Part shown: piece by piece, positions 42,601 to 54,600 of the stretch
Position numbering within the stretch: position 1 is the stretch's first letter
Layout of the letters: the number at the start of each line of letters is the position of its first letter
Assembly: GCA_022376925.1 (NCBI GenBank)
Contig: JAIOJX010000030.1
Location: 168,759,298 to 168,823,297 of the forward strand
Source of the DNA: Tragulus kanchil
Taxonomy: Eukaryota; Chordata; Mammalia; Artiodactyla; Tragulidae
Reading direction: 5' to 3'
DNA length: 64,000 bases
Notes under the pieces: generated by a model
Seen by the model: the letters and a program-made list of their open reading frames with translations, nothing else
Databases searched by the model: none
What the model was told of the DNA's origin: nothing
Made by a program: the position numbers and the translations under genes

Positions 42601-45600
42601 TGAAGTTGGTTTTTTTTGTTTTTTTTCAGCTGCCAAACCTTCCCTCAAATAAAATACTAGGAATCCAATACAGTTGTGAGAAGTGACAATGGACATCTGG
42701 TTGGAGTCATGGGTGGGGCCTGCAACCCCCCAACAGCTCTCTTTCTGCCAAAAGGTAATCCCAAGGAGTCCCTCTTTGTCAGACACCACTTAAAAATCAC
42801 TCAGTGGAATGATCGATCTCTAAGAGCCTTCTCGGGCAGTTACTTCGTCTTAAAAAGACCTAGCAAATTTGGACCCCAAATTGAGACCTACTACCATGGA
42901 AACCCTCTCTGCATATCCAGTCCATGGGAAAATGTTTCGCTTGCTGTGGCGGTTGACTTCTGGGGTGTCTGCCAAGTCCATGGGCTAAGAAATGATCCCT
43001 CTCTCTGGGACTTGGCCCTACCACCTTCCAGACTTGACCCCTTGGCCAGCAGGTTTATATACCAAACTTCTACCTTACTTGACTGGCCAACAGGTGGATA
43101 CCTGAGTCTGGCTAAGCCAATAAGTTTCCCTCACTAAGAGACTGGAATTGGGGCCTGGAGACTTGGCCCTTCAGTGAAAACAGATCTAGGACATGTAAAT
43201 GAATATGGCTGTATCCTCTGACCAAAAGGACAGAGGGAAGAAAAAGGGTTCTCAGAGGAAAGAAGGAATAAAGCATGTTCAGAGAAAGCAGACGGACTTC
43301 TGCTGCATCTGAGGGTGCGGGCCAAGGCACCCTCAGTACCAGAGACCCCAGTTTAGCTGTCGTGAGCGCCCGCATACGCTGCTGCTTGCAACCAAGTATG
43401 CCCCTGGTGTATGAAATCGCTTCTTGGTGAAAAGACTGGTAAAGGGATTGTAATAAGCCCCTGGTGAAGCCAGCTCATAGACAGGGTCATTGCGCGGGGA
43501 GGGCCGAGCTGCAGGCTCACCTCCACCAGGCTGGCGTTGCGCCTCCGCAGACAGAGGCAGGCGGCCACAGCCAAGGCCTCGGCATAGGCCTCCGGCAGCC
43601 TCCCTGCTCTCCTCTCCAGGTATTTCTGGCAGATCTCCTTAGCCATTTCTTTCTCCACACCTGTCTTCCTGGAACAGAGTGGCGTGGTGCTGCTGGGAAT
43701 TTCACGGAGGAGCAAATCCTTCTGTGGGAAAAAGAGTGGAAACACCTCCGTGTGAGCTCCAGGGCACCCACCTCCGGGACAGCACCAGAGCTGCCAACAC
43801 TCAGAAAACCACCATGACTTTTAAAAACAACTGCAGGCATCCTAGAAACAAGTAAAATTCTCCTCATGTACAGGGCATTCCATAGCACACTACACTATCA
43901 AGCAGGGGCTTAACTAGGCCTGAGTTGATTCATCAGGAAAATGGGAACATGCGAACACTTGAGACCTACTACCATGGAAACCCTCTCTGCATATCCAGTC
44001 CATGGGAAAATGTTTCGCTTGCTGTGGCGGTTGACTTCTGGGGTGTCTGCCAAGTCCATGGGCTAAGAAATGATCCCTCTCTCTGGGACTTGGCCCTACC
44101 ACCTTCCAGACTTGACCCCTTGGCCAGCAGGTTTATATACCAAACTTCTACCTTACTTGACTGGCCAACAGGTGGATACCTGAGTCTGGCTAAGCCAATA
44201 AGTTTCCCTCACTAAGAGACTGGAATTGGGGCCTGGAGACTTGGCCCTTCAGTGAAAACAGATCTAGGACATGTAAATGAATATGGCTGTATCCTCTGAC
44301 CAAAAGGACAGAGGGAAGAAAAAGGGTTCTCAGAGGAAAGAAGGAATAAAGCATGTTCAGAGAAAGCAGACGGACTTCTGCTGCATCTGAGGGTGCGGGC
44401 CAAGGCACCCTCAGTACCAGAGACCCCAGTTTAGCTGTCGTGAGCGCCCGCATACGCTGCTGCTTGCAACCAAGTATGCCCCTGGTGTATGAAATCGCTT
44501 CTTGGTGAAAAGACTGGTAAAGGGATTGTAATAAGCCCCTGGTGAAGCCAGCTCATAGCCAGGGTCATTGCGGGGAGGGCCGAGCTGCAGGCTCACCTCC
44601 ACCAGGCTGGCGTTGCGCCTCCGCAGACAGAGGCAGGCGGCCACAGCCAAGGCCTCGGCATAGGCCTCCGGCAGCCTCCCTGCTCTCCTCTCCAGGTATT
44701 TCTGGCAGATCTCCTTAGCCATTTCTTTCTCCACACCTGTCTTCCTGGAACAGAGTGGCGTGGTGCTGCTGGGAATTTCACGGAGGAGCAAATCCTTCTG
44801 TGGGAAAAAGAGTGGAAACACCTCCGTGTGAGCTCCAGGGCACCCACCTCCGGGACAGCACCAGAGCTGCCAACACTCAGAAAACCACCATGACTTTTAA
44901 AAACAACTGCAGGCATCCTAGAAACAAGTAAAATTCTCCTCATGTACAGGGCATTCCATAGCACACTACACTATCAAGCAGGGGCTTAACTAGGCCTGAG
45001 TTGATTCATCAGGAAAATGGGAACATGACGAACACAAATTAAATGACATAGTACATAAAGTGTGGTACCTGACCCAGAATCAACATTCAATACTCTATTA
45101 GTGATTACAATAATTAACAGTAATAATAGCTACTGTTTATATAATACCACAGAGCATAATTTTACCAATATAGTACAATATAGAATACTAACACTAATAA
45201 TTCATCTTATTAACATTTACAGGAACATGTTAAGGTGTAGGATCCTGGCCCATGTATATTTAATAGGAGATGTACTATATACTCATGTATGTACCCAAGG
45301 AGACTCGAAGAGTCAGTCACAACAGAGCAACTGAACTGAAGCGTATTTTATAAATAATGTTATGAGTATTTTTATATTTTATAGACTTTGTATTACATAT
45401 TATAATATTTTATACTATGTAGGAAGCAGAAATCTGAACTATGCATAAAACAGAAGATATGGCATACAAGTAATCGTATGGTATACAACTATGTTACCAT
45501 ATAAATGTATTTGTATAGTATAAATTATATGTGACATAATACATTTCACATGTATGCATTTGCTTATATAAACAAGTTATAAATATATTACTTGTATTAT

Positions 45601-48600
45601 TAAACAGATTAAATACAGGAAATTAATATACCACCTAAAACAACTGAGAAACTGTGCAGAGTGACTGTCCTGAAGGGACTGTGTAAGGAGACGCTCCCCG
45701 CTTGACTACTGCCAACGAGATCGTGGATCTCATCCCACAGAGGCCATCGGGAGATGCTGTCCTCCACAAAGAACACTCTGAGGCAGAGGGACGGGAACTT
45801 AGTAATGGACCATTTCTTTCTCCACACCTGTCTTCCTGGAACAGAGTGGCGTGGTGCTGCTGGGAATTTCACGGAGGAGCAAATCCTTCTGTGGGAAAAA
45901 GAGTGGAAACACCTCCGTGTGAGCTCCAGGGCACCCACCTCCGGGACAGCACCAGAGCTGCCAACACTCAGAAAACCACCATGACTTTTAAAAACAACTG
46001 CAGGCATCCTAGAAACAAGTAAAATTCTCCTCATGTACAGGGCATTCCATAGCACACTACACTATCAAGCAGGGGCTTAACTAGGCCTGAGTTGATTCAT
46101 CAGGAAAATGGGAACATGACGAACACAAATTAAATGACATAGTACATAAAGTGTGGTACCTGACCCAGAATCAACATTCAATACTCTATTAGTGATTACA
46201 ATAATTAACAGTAATAATAGCTACTGTTTATATAATACCACAGAGCATAATTTTACCAATATAGTACAATATAGAATACTAACACTAATAATTCATCTTA
46301 TTAACATTTACAGGAACATGTTAAGGTGTAGGATCCTGGCCCATGTATATTTAATAGGAGATGTACTATATACTCATGTATGTACCCAAGGAGACTCGAA
46401 GAGTCAGTCACAACAGAGCAACTGAACTGAAGCGTATTTTATAAATAATGTTATGAGTATTTTTATATTTTATAGACTTTGTATTACATATTATAATATT
46501 TTATACTATGTAGGAAGCAGAAATCTGAACTATGCATAAAACAGAAGATATGGCATACAAGTAATCGTATGGTATACAACTATGTTACCATATAAATGTA
46601 TTTGTATAGTATAAATTATATGTGACATAATACATTTCACATGTATGCATTTGCTTATATAAACAAGTTATAAATATATTACTTGTATTATTAAACAGAT
46701 TAAATACAGGAAATTAATATACCACCTAAAACAACTGAGAAACTGTGCAGAGTGACTGTCCTGAAGGGACTGTGTAAGGAGACGCTCCCCGCTTGACTAC
46801 TGCCAACGAGATCGTGGATCTCATCCCACAGAGGCCATCGGGAGATGCTGTCCTCCACAAAGAACACTCTGAGGCAGAGGGACGGGGAACTTAGTAATGG
46901 AGGGACACAGAGACCAGCAACCTGATGAATCTTAGCGCTAAAAGGAGAGCGATCCACTGCACGTCCCAGGCTGTGATGCCAAAGGAAATACACAGAATCA
47001 TCTAGACCACGATTTAAATCACATCTAAAGGACCAACAACCAGGGCACAGGGAACAGGAGCAATCGAGAAACAAGGATACCACAAGATGCAATCAGAAAA
47101 ACCCAGACCATGGGGCTTCCCTGGTGGTCCAGTGGTTAGAGAGTCCACCTTGTAGTACAAGGGGCACTGGTTCAATCCTTGGCCTCGGAAGATCCCATGT
47201 GCTGCAGAGCAGCTGGACTTGTGTGTCCAACTACGAGTCAGCGCTCTGGGGTGCACGTGCCCAGAGCCAGTGCTCTGCAGTGAGAGAGACCACTTGCAAC
47301 GGAAACAAATATAAATAAAAAAAGAGGCATGATGGGGAAAAGAAAAAAGAAAAAGAAAATACCCAGAATATGAGTCTATCATAGAGGTGACTCTCTCAAT
47401 GCAAAAATGCAATCCAGACAGAAAGAAAAGTGGGAGAGGGCCGCACTGAGAGAGCCAGAGTCTTTAGAAACAGGTGGCCCTTACTTGGAACTGATTTCAA
47501 ATGAACCAACTTTAAAAAGAAATTTTTGAGACAGCTTGGTAAATCTAAATATGAAATGGGTATTAAATATAATAAGTAGTTAAGACTACTAAATTCTATA
47601 GGTAAAATAACTATCTGGGATTTGCTTGAAAATATACAGACAGAAAAAAGGTTTGAGGGATGCAAAAGAAATAGGAAAAGCATGATGTGGATAATTGATG
47701 GGATGGATGAACAGAGATTCCTTAGATTCTCCTCCTGACTTTCCTGTGTGTTAGAAATTGTCCATAATAAAAAGGGCTTTTTAGGGCTTCTTCCTGACTT
47801 TCCTGTGTGTTAGAAATTGTCCATAATAAAAAGGGCTTTTTAGGGCTTCCCTGGTGGCCCAGTGGGTAAGGACACCACCTTGCAGTGCATGGGGCGCCAG
47901 TTCGATCCCTGGCCCGGGAAGATCCCATGTGCCGTGGAGCGGCTGGACCGATGTCTCCAACTACCAAGCCGGGGCTCTGGAGCGCATGCTCCTAGAGCCG
48001 GTGATATGCAACAGCAGAGGCCACTGTGATGGGAGGCCCACACGGGCCAAAGAACAAAGACAGATGAAAATAGATAAATGAAAGACCAATAGAAGTGGCA
48101 AAAAAAAAATTTTTTTTAAATAAAAGTAAAAAGGGCTTTTTAAGGAACAGGTGTTCCCGAGGGCAGGCCAGAGAAACAGACCTGGAGGTGCTGCTGCAGG
48201 CTATTGACACCTTCTAAGCCAAGTATGCAGATTTCCTGAATTAAACAGAAAGTATTATTACTACAAAATCCACATTTTTTGTTAAAATCTAAAACAGAAG
48301 TAGTTGAAGTTTTAGGGCAAAAGTTAACCCTTCCTCTCATTTCAACTCTCCAAGGACAACCCCTGCTAACAGTATGGATTATGCTTTCCTAGAACTTTAT
48401 TTTTCTTTAACCAGTTGAAAAGGAAACAAATATAAATAAAAAAAGAGGCATGATGGGGAAAAGAAAAAAGAAAAAGAAAATACCCAGAATATGAGTCTAT
48501 CATAGAGGTGACTCTCTCAATGCAAAAATGCAATCCAGACAGAAAGAAAAGTGGGAGAGGGCCGCACTGAGAGAGCCAGAGTCTTTAGAAACAGGTGGCC

Positions 48601-51600
48601 CTTACTTGGAACTGATTTCAAATGAACCAACTTTAAAAAGAAATTTTTGAGACAGCTTGGTAAATCTAAATATGAAATGGGTATTAAATATAATAAGTAG
48701 TTAAGACTACTAAATTCTATAGGTAAAATAACTATCTGGGATTTGCTTGAAAATATACAGACAGAAAAAAGGTTTGAGGGATGCAAAAGAAATAGGAAAA
48801 GCATGATGTGGATAATTGATGGGATGGATGAACAGAGATTCCTTAGATTCTCCTCCTGACTTTCCTGTGTGTTAGAAATTGTCCATAATAAAAAGGGCTT
48901 TTTAGGGCTTCTTCCTGACTTTCCTGTGTGTTAGAAATTGTCCATAATAAAAAGGGCTTTTTAGGGCTTCCCTGGTGGCCCAGTGGGTAAGGACACCACC
49001 TTGCAGTGCATGGGGCGCCAGTTCGATCCCTGGCCCGGGAAGATCCCATGTGCCGTGGAGCGGCTGGACCGATGTCTCCAACTACCAAGCCGGGGCTCTG
49101 GAGCGCATGCTCCTAGAGCCGGTGATATGCAACAGCAGAGGCCACTGTGATGGGAGGCCCACACGGGCCAAAGAACAAAGACAGATGAAAATAGATAAAT
49201 GAAAGACCAATAGAAGTGGCAAAAAAAAAAATTTTTTTAAATAAAAGTAAAAAGGGCTTTTTAAGGAACAGGTGTTCCCGAGGGCAGGCCAGAGAAACAG
49301 ACCTGGAGGTGCTGCTGCAGGCTATTGACACCTTCTAAGCCAAGTATGCAGATTTCCTGAATTAAACAGAAAGTATTATTACTACAAAATCCACATTTTT
49401 TGTTAAAATCTAAAACAGAAGTAGTTGAAGTTTTAGGGCAAAAGTTAACCCTTCCTCTCATTTCAACTCTCCAAGGACAACCCCTGCTAACAGTATGGAT
49501 TATGCTTTCCTAGACTTTATGCTATGAAAGTCCATGGCTAGAATCACCTTTGTGATATACAATAATTATAAATAATGGCAAGTGATCTCTTAAGAGCTCT
49601 TGTTATATTCTAGCCATAGTCACTGTTTTAGGTACTTCACATATTATTTGTGTGTGTGTGTGTGCCTTTTTTTTTGGCCTCTTTTTTTGTTTTGGTTTGG
49701 CTTTTTTCTTATTTTTATTTTTTCTTTTTTTGTTTTAAATTTTGGTCTCTTTCATTGGTCGTTTATCTATTCATTTTCATCCATCTTTATTCTTTGGTCT
49801 GTGTGGGCCTCCCATTGCAGTGGCGTCTCTCTTACAGGGCACTGGCCCTGGGCACATGCGCTCCAGAGTGCTGGCTCATAATTGGACACACCAGTCCAGT
49901 TGCTCCGTGACAGGTGGGATCTTCTTGGGCCAGGGAACAAACCAGTGCCACTCGCATAGCAAGGCGGACTCTTTACCCACTGGGCCACCAGGGAAGCCCA
50001 TTTACATATTATTTCATCTTAACTAAACTCTGTCAGGTAGGTACTATTATTAGCCCTAGATAAAATAAGAAAATACAAGATAGAATTTTTTAATTCATTC
50101 ATCTATTACCAAAGATGGGACTACATTATATACTGTTCTGAACTTGCTTTTTTCACTGGCAGATACTTCCCTGTCAGAACATAAATGTCTTTCTTGTTCT
50201 GTTTTCTCTAAAATAAGAATGGTTCTTGTCAGCTTTATTCAAAATGACCAGTTACATCTGGAAACAACCCAGATGTCTGGCACTGGTGAATGGATAAACA
50301 AATGGTGAAACATCCATACAAAGGAATATTTCCTGGCAGTCCAAGGAATGAACCACTGATATATAAATGACATGGATAAATCTGAAAGGCAGCAGGCCAA
50401 GTGGAAGGAGCCTCAAGCAAACAAGTGCACAACTCTATGATTCCACCTACATGACATTCCAGAAAAAAAAAACAGAAGTATGCAGATTTCCTGATTTAAA
50501 AGGTTACTACAAAATCCACATTTTTTGTTAAAATCTAAAACAGAAGTAGTTGAAGTTTTAGGGCAAAAGTTAACCCTTCCTCTCATTTCAACTCTCCAAG
50601 GACAACCCCTGCTAACAGTATGGATTATGCTTTCCTAGACTTTATGCTATGAAAGTCCATGGCTAGAATCACCTTTGTGATATACAATAATTATAAATAA
50701 TGGCAAGTGATCTCTTAAGAGCTCTTGTTATATTCTAGCCATAGTCACTGTTTTAGGTACTTCACATATTATTTGTGTGTGTGTGTGTGCCTTTTTTTTT
50801 GGCCTCTTTTTTTGTTTTGGTTTGGCTTTTTTCTTATTTTTATTTTTTCTTTTTTTGTTTTAAATTTTGGTCTCTTTCATTGGTCGTTTATCTATTCATT
50901 TTCATCCATCTTTATTCTTTGGTCTGTGTGGGCCTCCCATTGCAGTGGCGTCTCTCTTACAGGGCACTGGCCCTGGGCACATGCGCTCCAGAGTGCTGGC
51001 TCATAATTGGACACACCAGTCCAGTTGCTCCGTGACAGGTGGGATCTTCTTGGGCCAGGGAACAAACCAGTGCCACTCGCATAGCAAGGCGGACTCTTTA
51101 CCCACTGGGCCACCAGGGAAGCCCATTTACATATTATTTCATCTTAACTAAACTCTGTCAGGTAGGTACTATTATTAGCCCTAGATAAAATAAGAAAATA
51201 CAAGATAGAATTTTTTAATTCATTCATCTATTACCAAAGATGGGACTACATTATATACTGTTCTGAACTTGCTTTTTTCACTGGCAGATACTTCCCTGTC
51301 AGAACATAAATGTCTTTCTTGTTCTGTTTTCTCTAAAATAAGAATGGTTCTTGTCAGCTTTATTCAAAATGACCAGTTACATCTGGAAACAACCCAGATG
51401 TCTGGCACTGGTGAATGGATAAACAAATGGTGAAACATCCATACAAAGGAATATTTCCTGGCAGTCCAAGGAATGAACCACTGATATATAAATGACATGG
51501 ATAAATCTGAAAGGCAGCAGGCCAAGTGGAAGGAGCCTCAAGCAAACAAGTGCACAACTCTATGATTCCACCTACATGACATTCCAGAAAAAAAAAAAAA

Positions 51601-54600
51601 AAACAGAACTATGCAGACAGAAACTAGATCAGGAGTTGCCTGGGGTGAGAAAGGGCAAGAAAGGACTGACTATAAAAGACACGAAGGAATTTTCTGGAAT
51701 GACGGAAACGGTCCATATCTTGATTGTGGTGGTGGTTACCAGGCCAACTACACTTGTCATACCATTTTGTATACCTCAAAAGTGTGAATGAGGGGCTTCC
51801 CTGGCAGTTCAGTGGGTAAGGACACTGCCTTGCAGCGCAAAGGGCGCCGGTTTGATCCCTGACCTAGGAAGATCCCACGTGCCACAGAGTGGCTGGACCG
51901 ATGCGTCCAACTACCGAGCCAGAGCTCCCAGAGCTGGTGCTCTGCAACGAGAGAGGCCACTGCAATGCGAGGCTCACACAGGTCAAAGAACAAAGACGGA
52001 TGAATACAAATAAATGAAAGAGCAATAGAAGTGGCCAAGAAAAAAAAAAAATATATAGAATGATACCTTGACAGAAATAGTGCATATGGGCTTCCCTGGC
52101 AGTTCAGTGGGTAAGGACACTGCCTTGCAGCGCAAAGGGCGCCGGTTTGATCCCTGACCTAGGAAGATCCCACGTGCCACAGAGTGGCTGGACCGATGCG
52201 TCCAACTACCGAGCCAGAGCTCCCAGAGCTGGTGCTCTGCAACGAGAGAGGCCACTGCAATGCGAGGCTCACACAGGTCAAAGAACAAAGACGGATGAAT
52301 ACAAATAAATGAAAGAGCAATAGAAGTGGCCAAGAAAAAAAAAATATATATAGAATGATACCTTGACAGAAATAGTGCATATGGGCTTCCTCTGGTGGTC
52401 CAGTGGGTAAGGACACCGCCTTGCAGTGCAAGGGGCGCCTCTTCGATCCCCGGCCTGGGAAGATCCCACGTGCCGCGGAGTGGCTGGACTGATGTGTCCA
52501 ATTACCGAGCCGGAGCTCTGGAGCGCATGCACCCAGAGCCAGCGCTCTGCAACGACAGACGCCACCGCGATGGAAGGCCCACAGGAGCCAAAGAACAAAG
52601 ACGGATGAAAATAGAGAAATGAAAGACCAATAGAAGTGGCCCGCCCGCTCCCCTCCCTCCCCAACCCAACCCTTGCCCAAAATAAATAAATACATAAATA
52701 AATCTTTAAAAAAAAAAATAAGAAATAGTGCATATGTCCACACTAAGACCCCCATATATACAAATAAATGTACGAGCAGCTTTATTTATACTGGTCAAAC
52801 ATCGGAAACAGCCCAAATGTCATGAACAGGTGAGCAGGCAAACAGGAATAGGTCTGCAAGCTACAACATCAGTTGGCACTGAAAGAAATGAAGCCCCAGC
52901 CCACATGCAGAACTTGGGTGCATCAGCACAGAATAACTGCGCTGCGTGGGAAAGGCCAGACAGCAAATAGGCACACATACTCTCTGTGGTTGCATTTACA
53001 GAAAATTCCAGAAAACAAAATCTTGTATAGTTGTACCATGATCAGAAGCAGACCAATGGCTGCAGGGGATGGCAGAAGGGGAAAGGGTGTGAGGGGAGGG
53101 TGACAAAGGAGAAGAGAAAAGAAGTAGCTTCTGGGAGTGGGCATGCTCATTATCTTGACTTGGTGACAGTTTCACAGATATACACGTATGTTGACATTTA
53201 TGTTAAACTCGTTGTCCTCATTATAAACATTTACAAACATACTCAAAAAGCTTTCTAATAGATAATTTCATGGTGTTCCACAGTATGTATGATTATATCG
53301 GCCTTTTTTTTCTTTTTCTTTTTTTTTCTGTTTGCACCATGCAGCATGTGGGATCTTAGTTCCCCAATCAGGAATCGAACCTGTTCCTCCTGCAGGGGAA
53401 GTGTGGAGTCTTAACCACTGGACGACCGGGGAAGTGCCTATCATCGTTTTTATGTATGTATTTATGGCTGTGCTGGGTCCTGAATGCTACATGCAGGCTT
53501 TCTTTAGTTCTGGTGAGCAGGGGCTACTCATGGCAGTGTCTTCCTTTCTTCCAGAGGACAGACTCTGGGGCTCTTGGGCTACAGTAGTTGTGGCACATGA
53601 GTTTAATTGCCCTGCGGTATGTGGGATCCTGGTTCCCTGACCAGGATCAAATCCATGGCCCCTGCATTGGCAGGTGAATTCTTAACCACTGGACCATCAA
53701 GAAAGTCCCCCCATCGTCATTATTTTAACCACTTTCCAATGGAACCCACCCGCCAATGCAGATGACTTGCAGGAGACTGGGTTCAATCACTGAGTTGCGA
53801 AGATCCCCTGAAGGAGGAAATGGCAACCCACTCCAGTATTCTTGCCTGGAAAATGCCAGGACAGAGGAGATAAAAACTAGGTCAAACATCGGAAACAAAG
53901 CCCAAATGTCATGAACAGGTGAGCAGGCAAACAGGAATAGGTCTGCAAGCTACAACATCAGTTGGCACTGAAAGAAATGAAGCCCCAGCCCACATGCAGA
54001 ACTTGGGTGCATCAGCACAGAATAACTGCGCTGCGTGGGAAAGGCCAGACAGCAAATAGGCACACATACTCTCTGTGGTTGCATTTACAGAAAATTCCAG
54101 AAAACAAAATCTTGTATAGTTGTACCATGATCAGAAGCAGACCAATGGCTGCAGGGGATGGCAGAAGGGGAAAGGGTGTGAGGGGAGGGTGACAAAGGAG
54201 AAGAGAAAAGAAGTAGCTTCTGGGAGTGGGCATGCTCATTATCTTGACTTGGTGACAGTTTCACAGATATACACGTATGTTGACATTTATGTTAAACTCG
54301 TTGTCCTCATTATAAACATTTACAAACATACTCAAAAAGCTTTCTAATAGATAATTTCATGGTGTTCCACAGTATGTATGATTATATCGGCCTTTTTTTT
54401 CTTTTCTTTGTTTTCTGTTTGCACCATGCAGCATGTGGGATCTTAGTTCCCCAATCAGGAATCGAACCTGTTCCTCCTGCAGGGGAAGTGTGGAGTCTTA
54501 ACCACTGGACGACCGGGGAAGTGCCTATCATCGTTTTTATGTATGTATTTATGGCTGTGCTGGGTCCTGAATGCTACATGCAGGCTTTCTTTAGTTCTGG

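Larger units (their letters stand above)
42881..45036 (+). repeat. Direct duplication D14, 1.08 kb unit
   Basis: Bases 42881-43958 recur at 43959-45036 (offset 1078). Small differences: a missing AC near the end of the left copy, one substitution at about 43482/44560 and a missing CG at about 44571. It is the left flank of patch 43959-45809. The unit contains an entire IRAK2 exon. Confidence 0.95.
44719..46901 (+). repeat. Direct duplication D15, 1.09 kb unit
   Basis: Bases 44719-45809 recur at 45810-46901 (offset 1091). One G is missing at about 45794, close to the end of the left copy. It overlaps D14's right copy by about 318 bases. It is the right flank of patch 43959-45809. Confidence 0.95.
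47301..49515 (+). repeat. Direct duplication D16, 1.09 kb unit
   Basis: Bases 47301-48394 recur at 48422-49515 (offset 1121). Filler at 48395-48421 has no match in the right copy. It contains an L1 3' end, the 58-bp tandem repeat and a CHR SINE. It is the left flank of patch 48422-50476. Confidence 0.93.
49342..51605 (+). repeat. Direct duplication D17, 1.13 kb unit
   Basis: Bases 49342-50476 recur at 50477-51605. The start of the right copy lacks about 10 bases (compare 49362-49385 with 50493-50512). The A-tract near the end is longer in the right copy. It is the right flank of patch 48422-50476 and overlaps D16's right copy by about 170 bases. Confidence 0.94.

Noticed and set aside
52159..52755. 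198-codon minus-strand frame at 52159-52755 and 151-172 codon neighbours
   Set aside because: They run through three tandem CHR SINEs. SINE antisense frames often stay open by chance; the 'FIYLFS' and 'LFFGPCG' text recurs at every CHR copy in the window.
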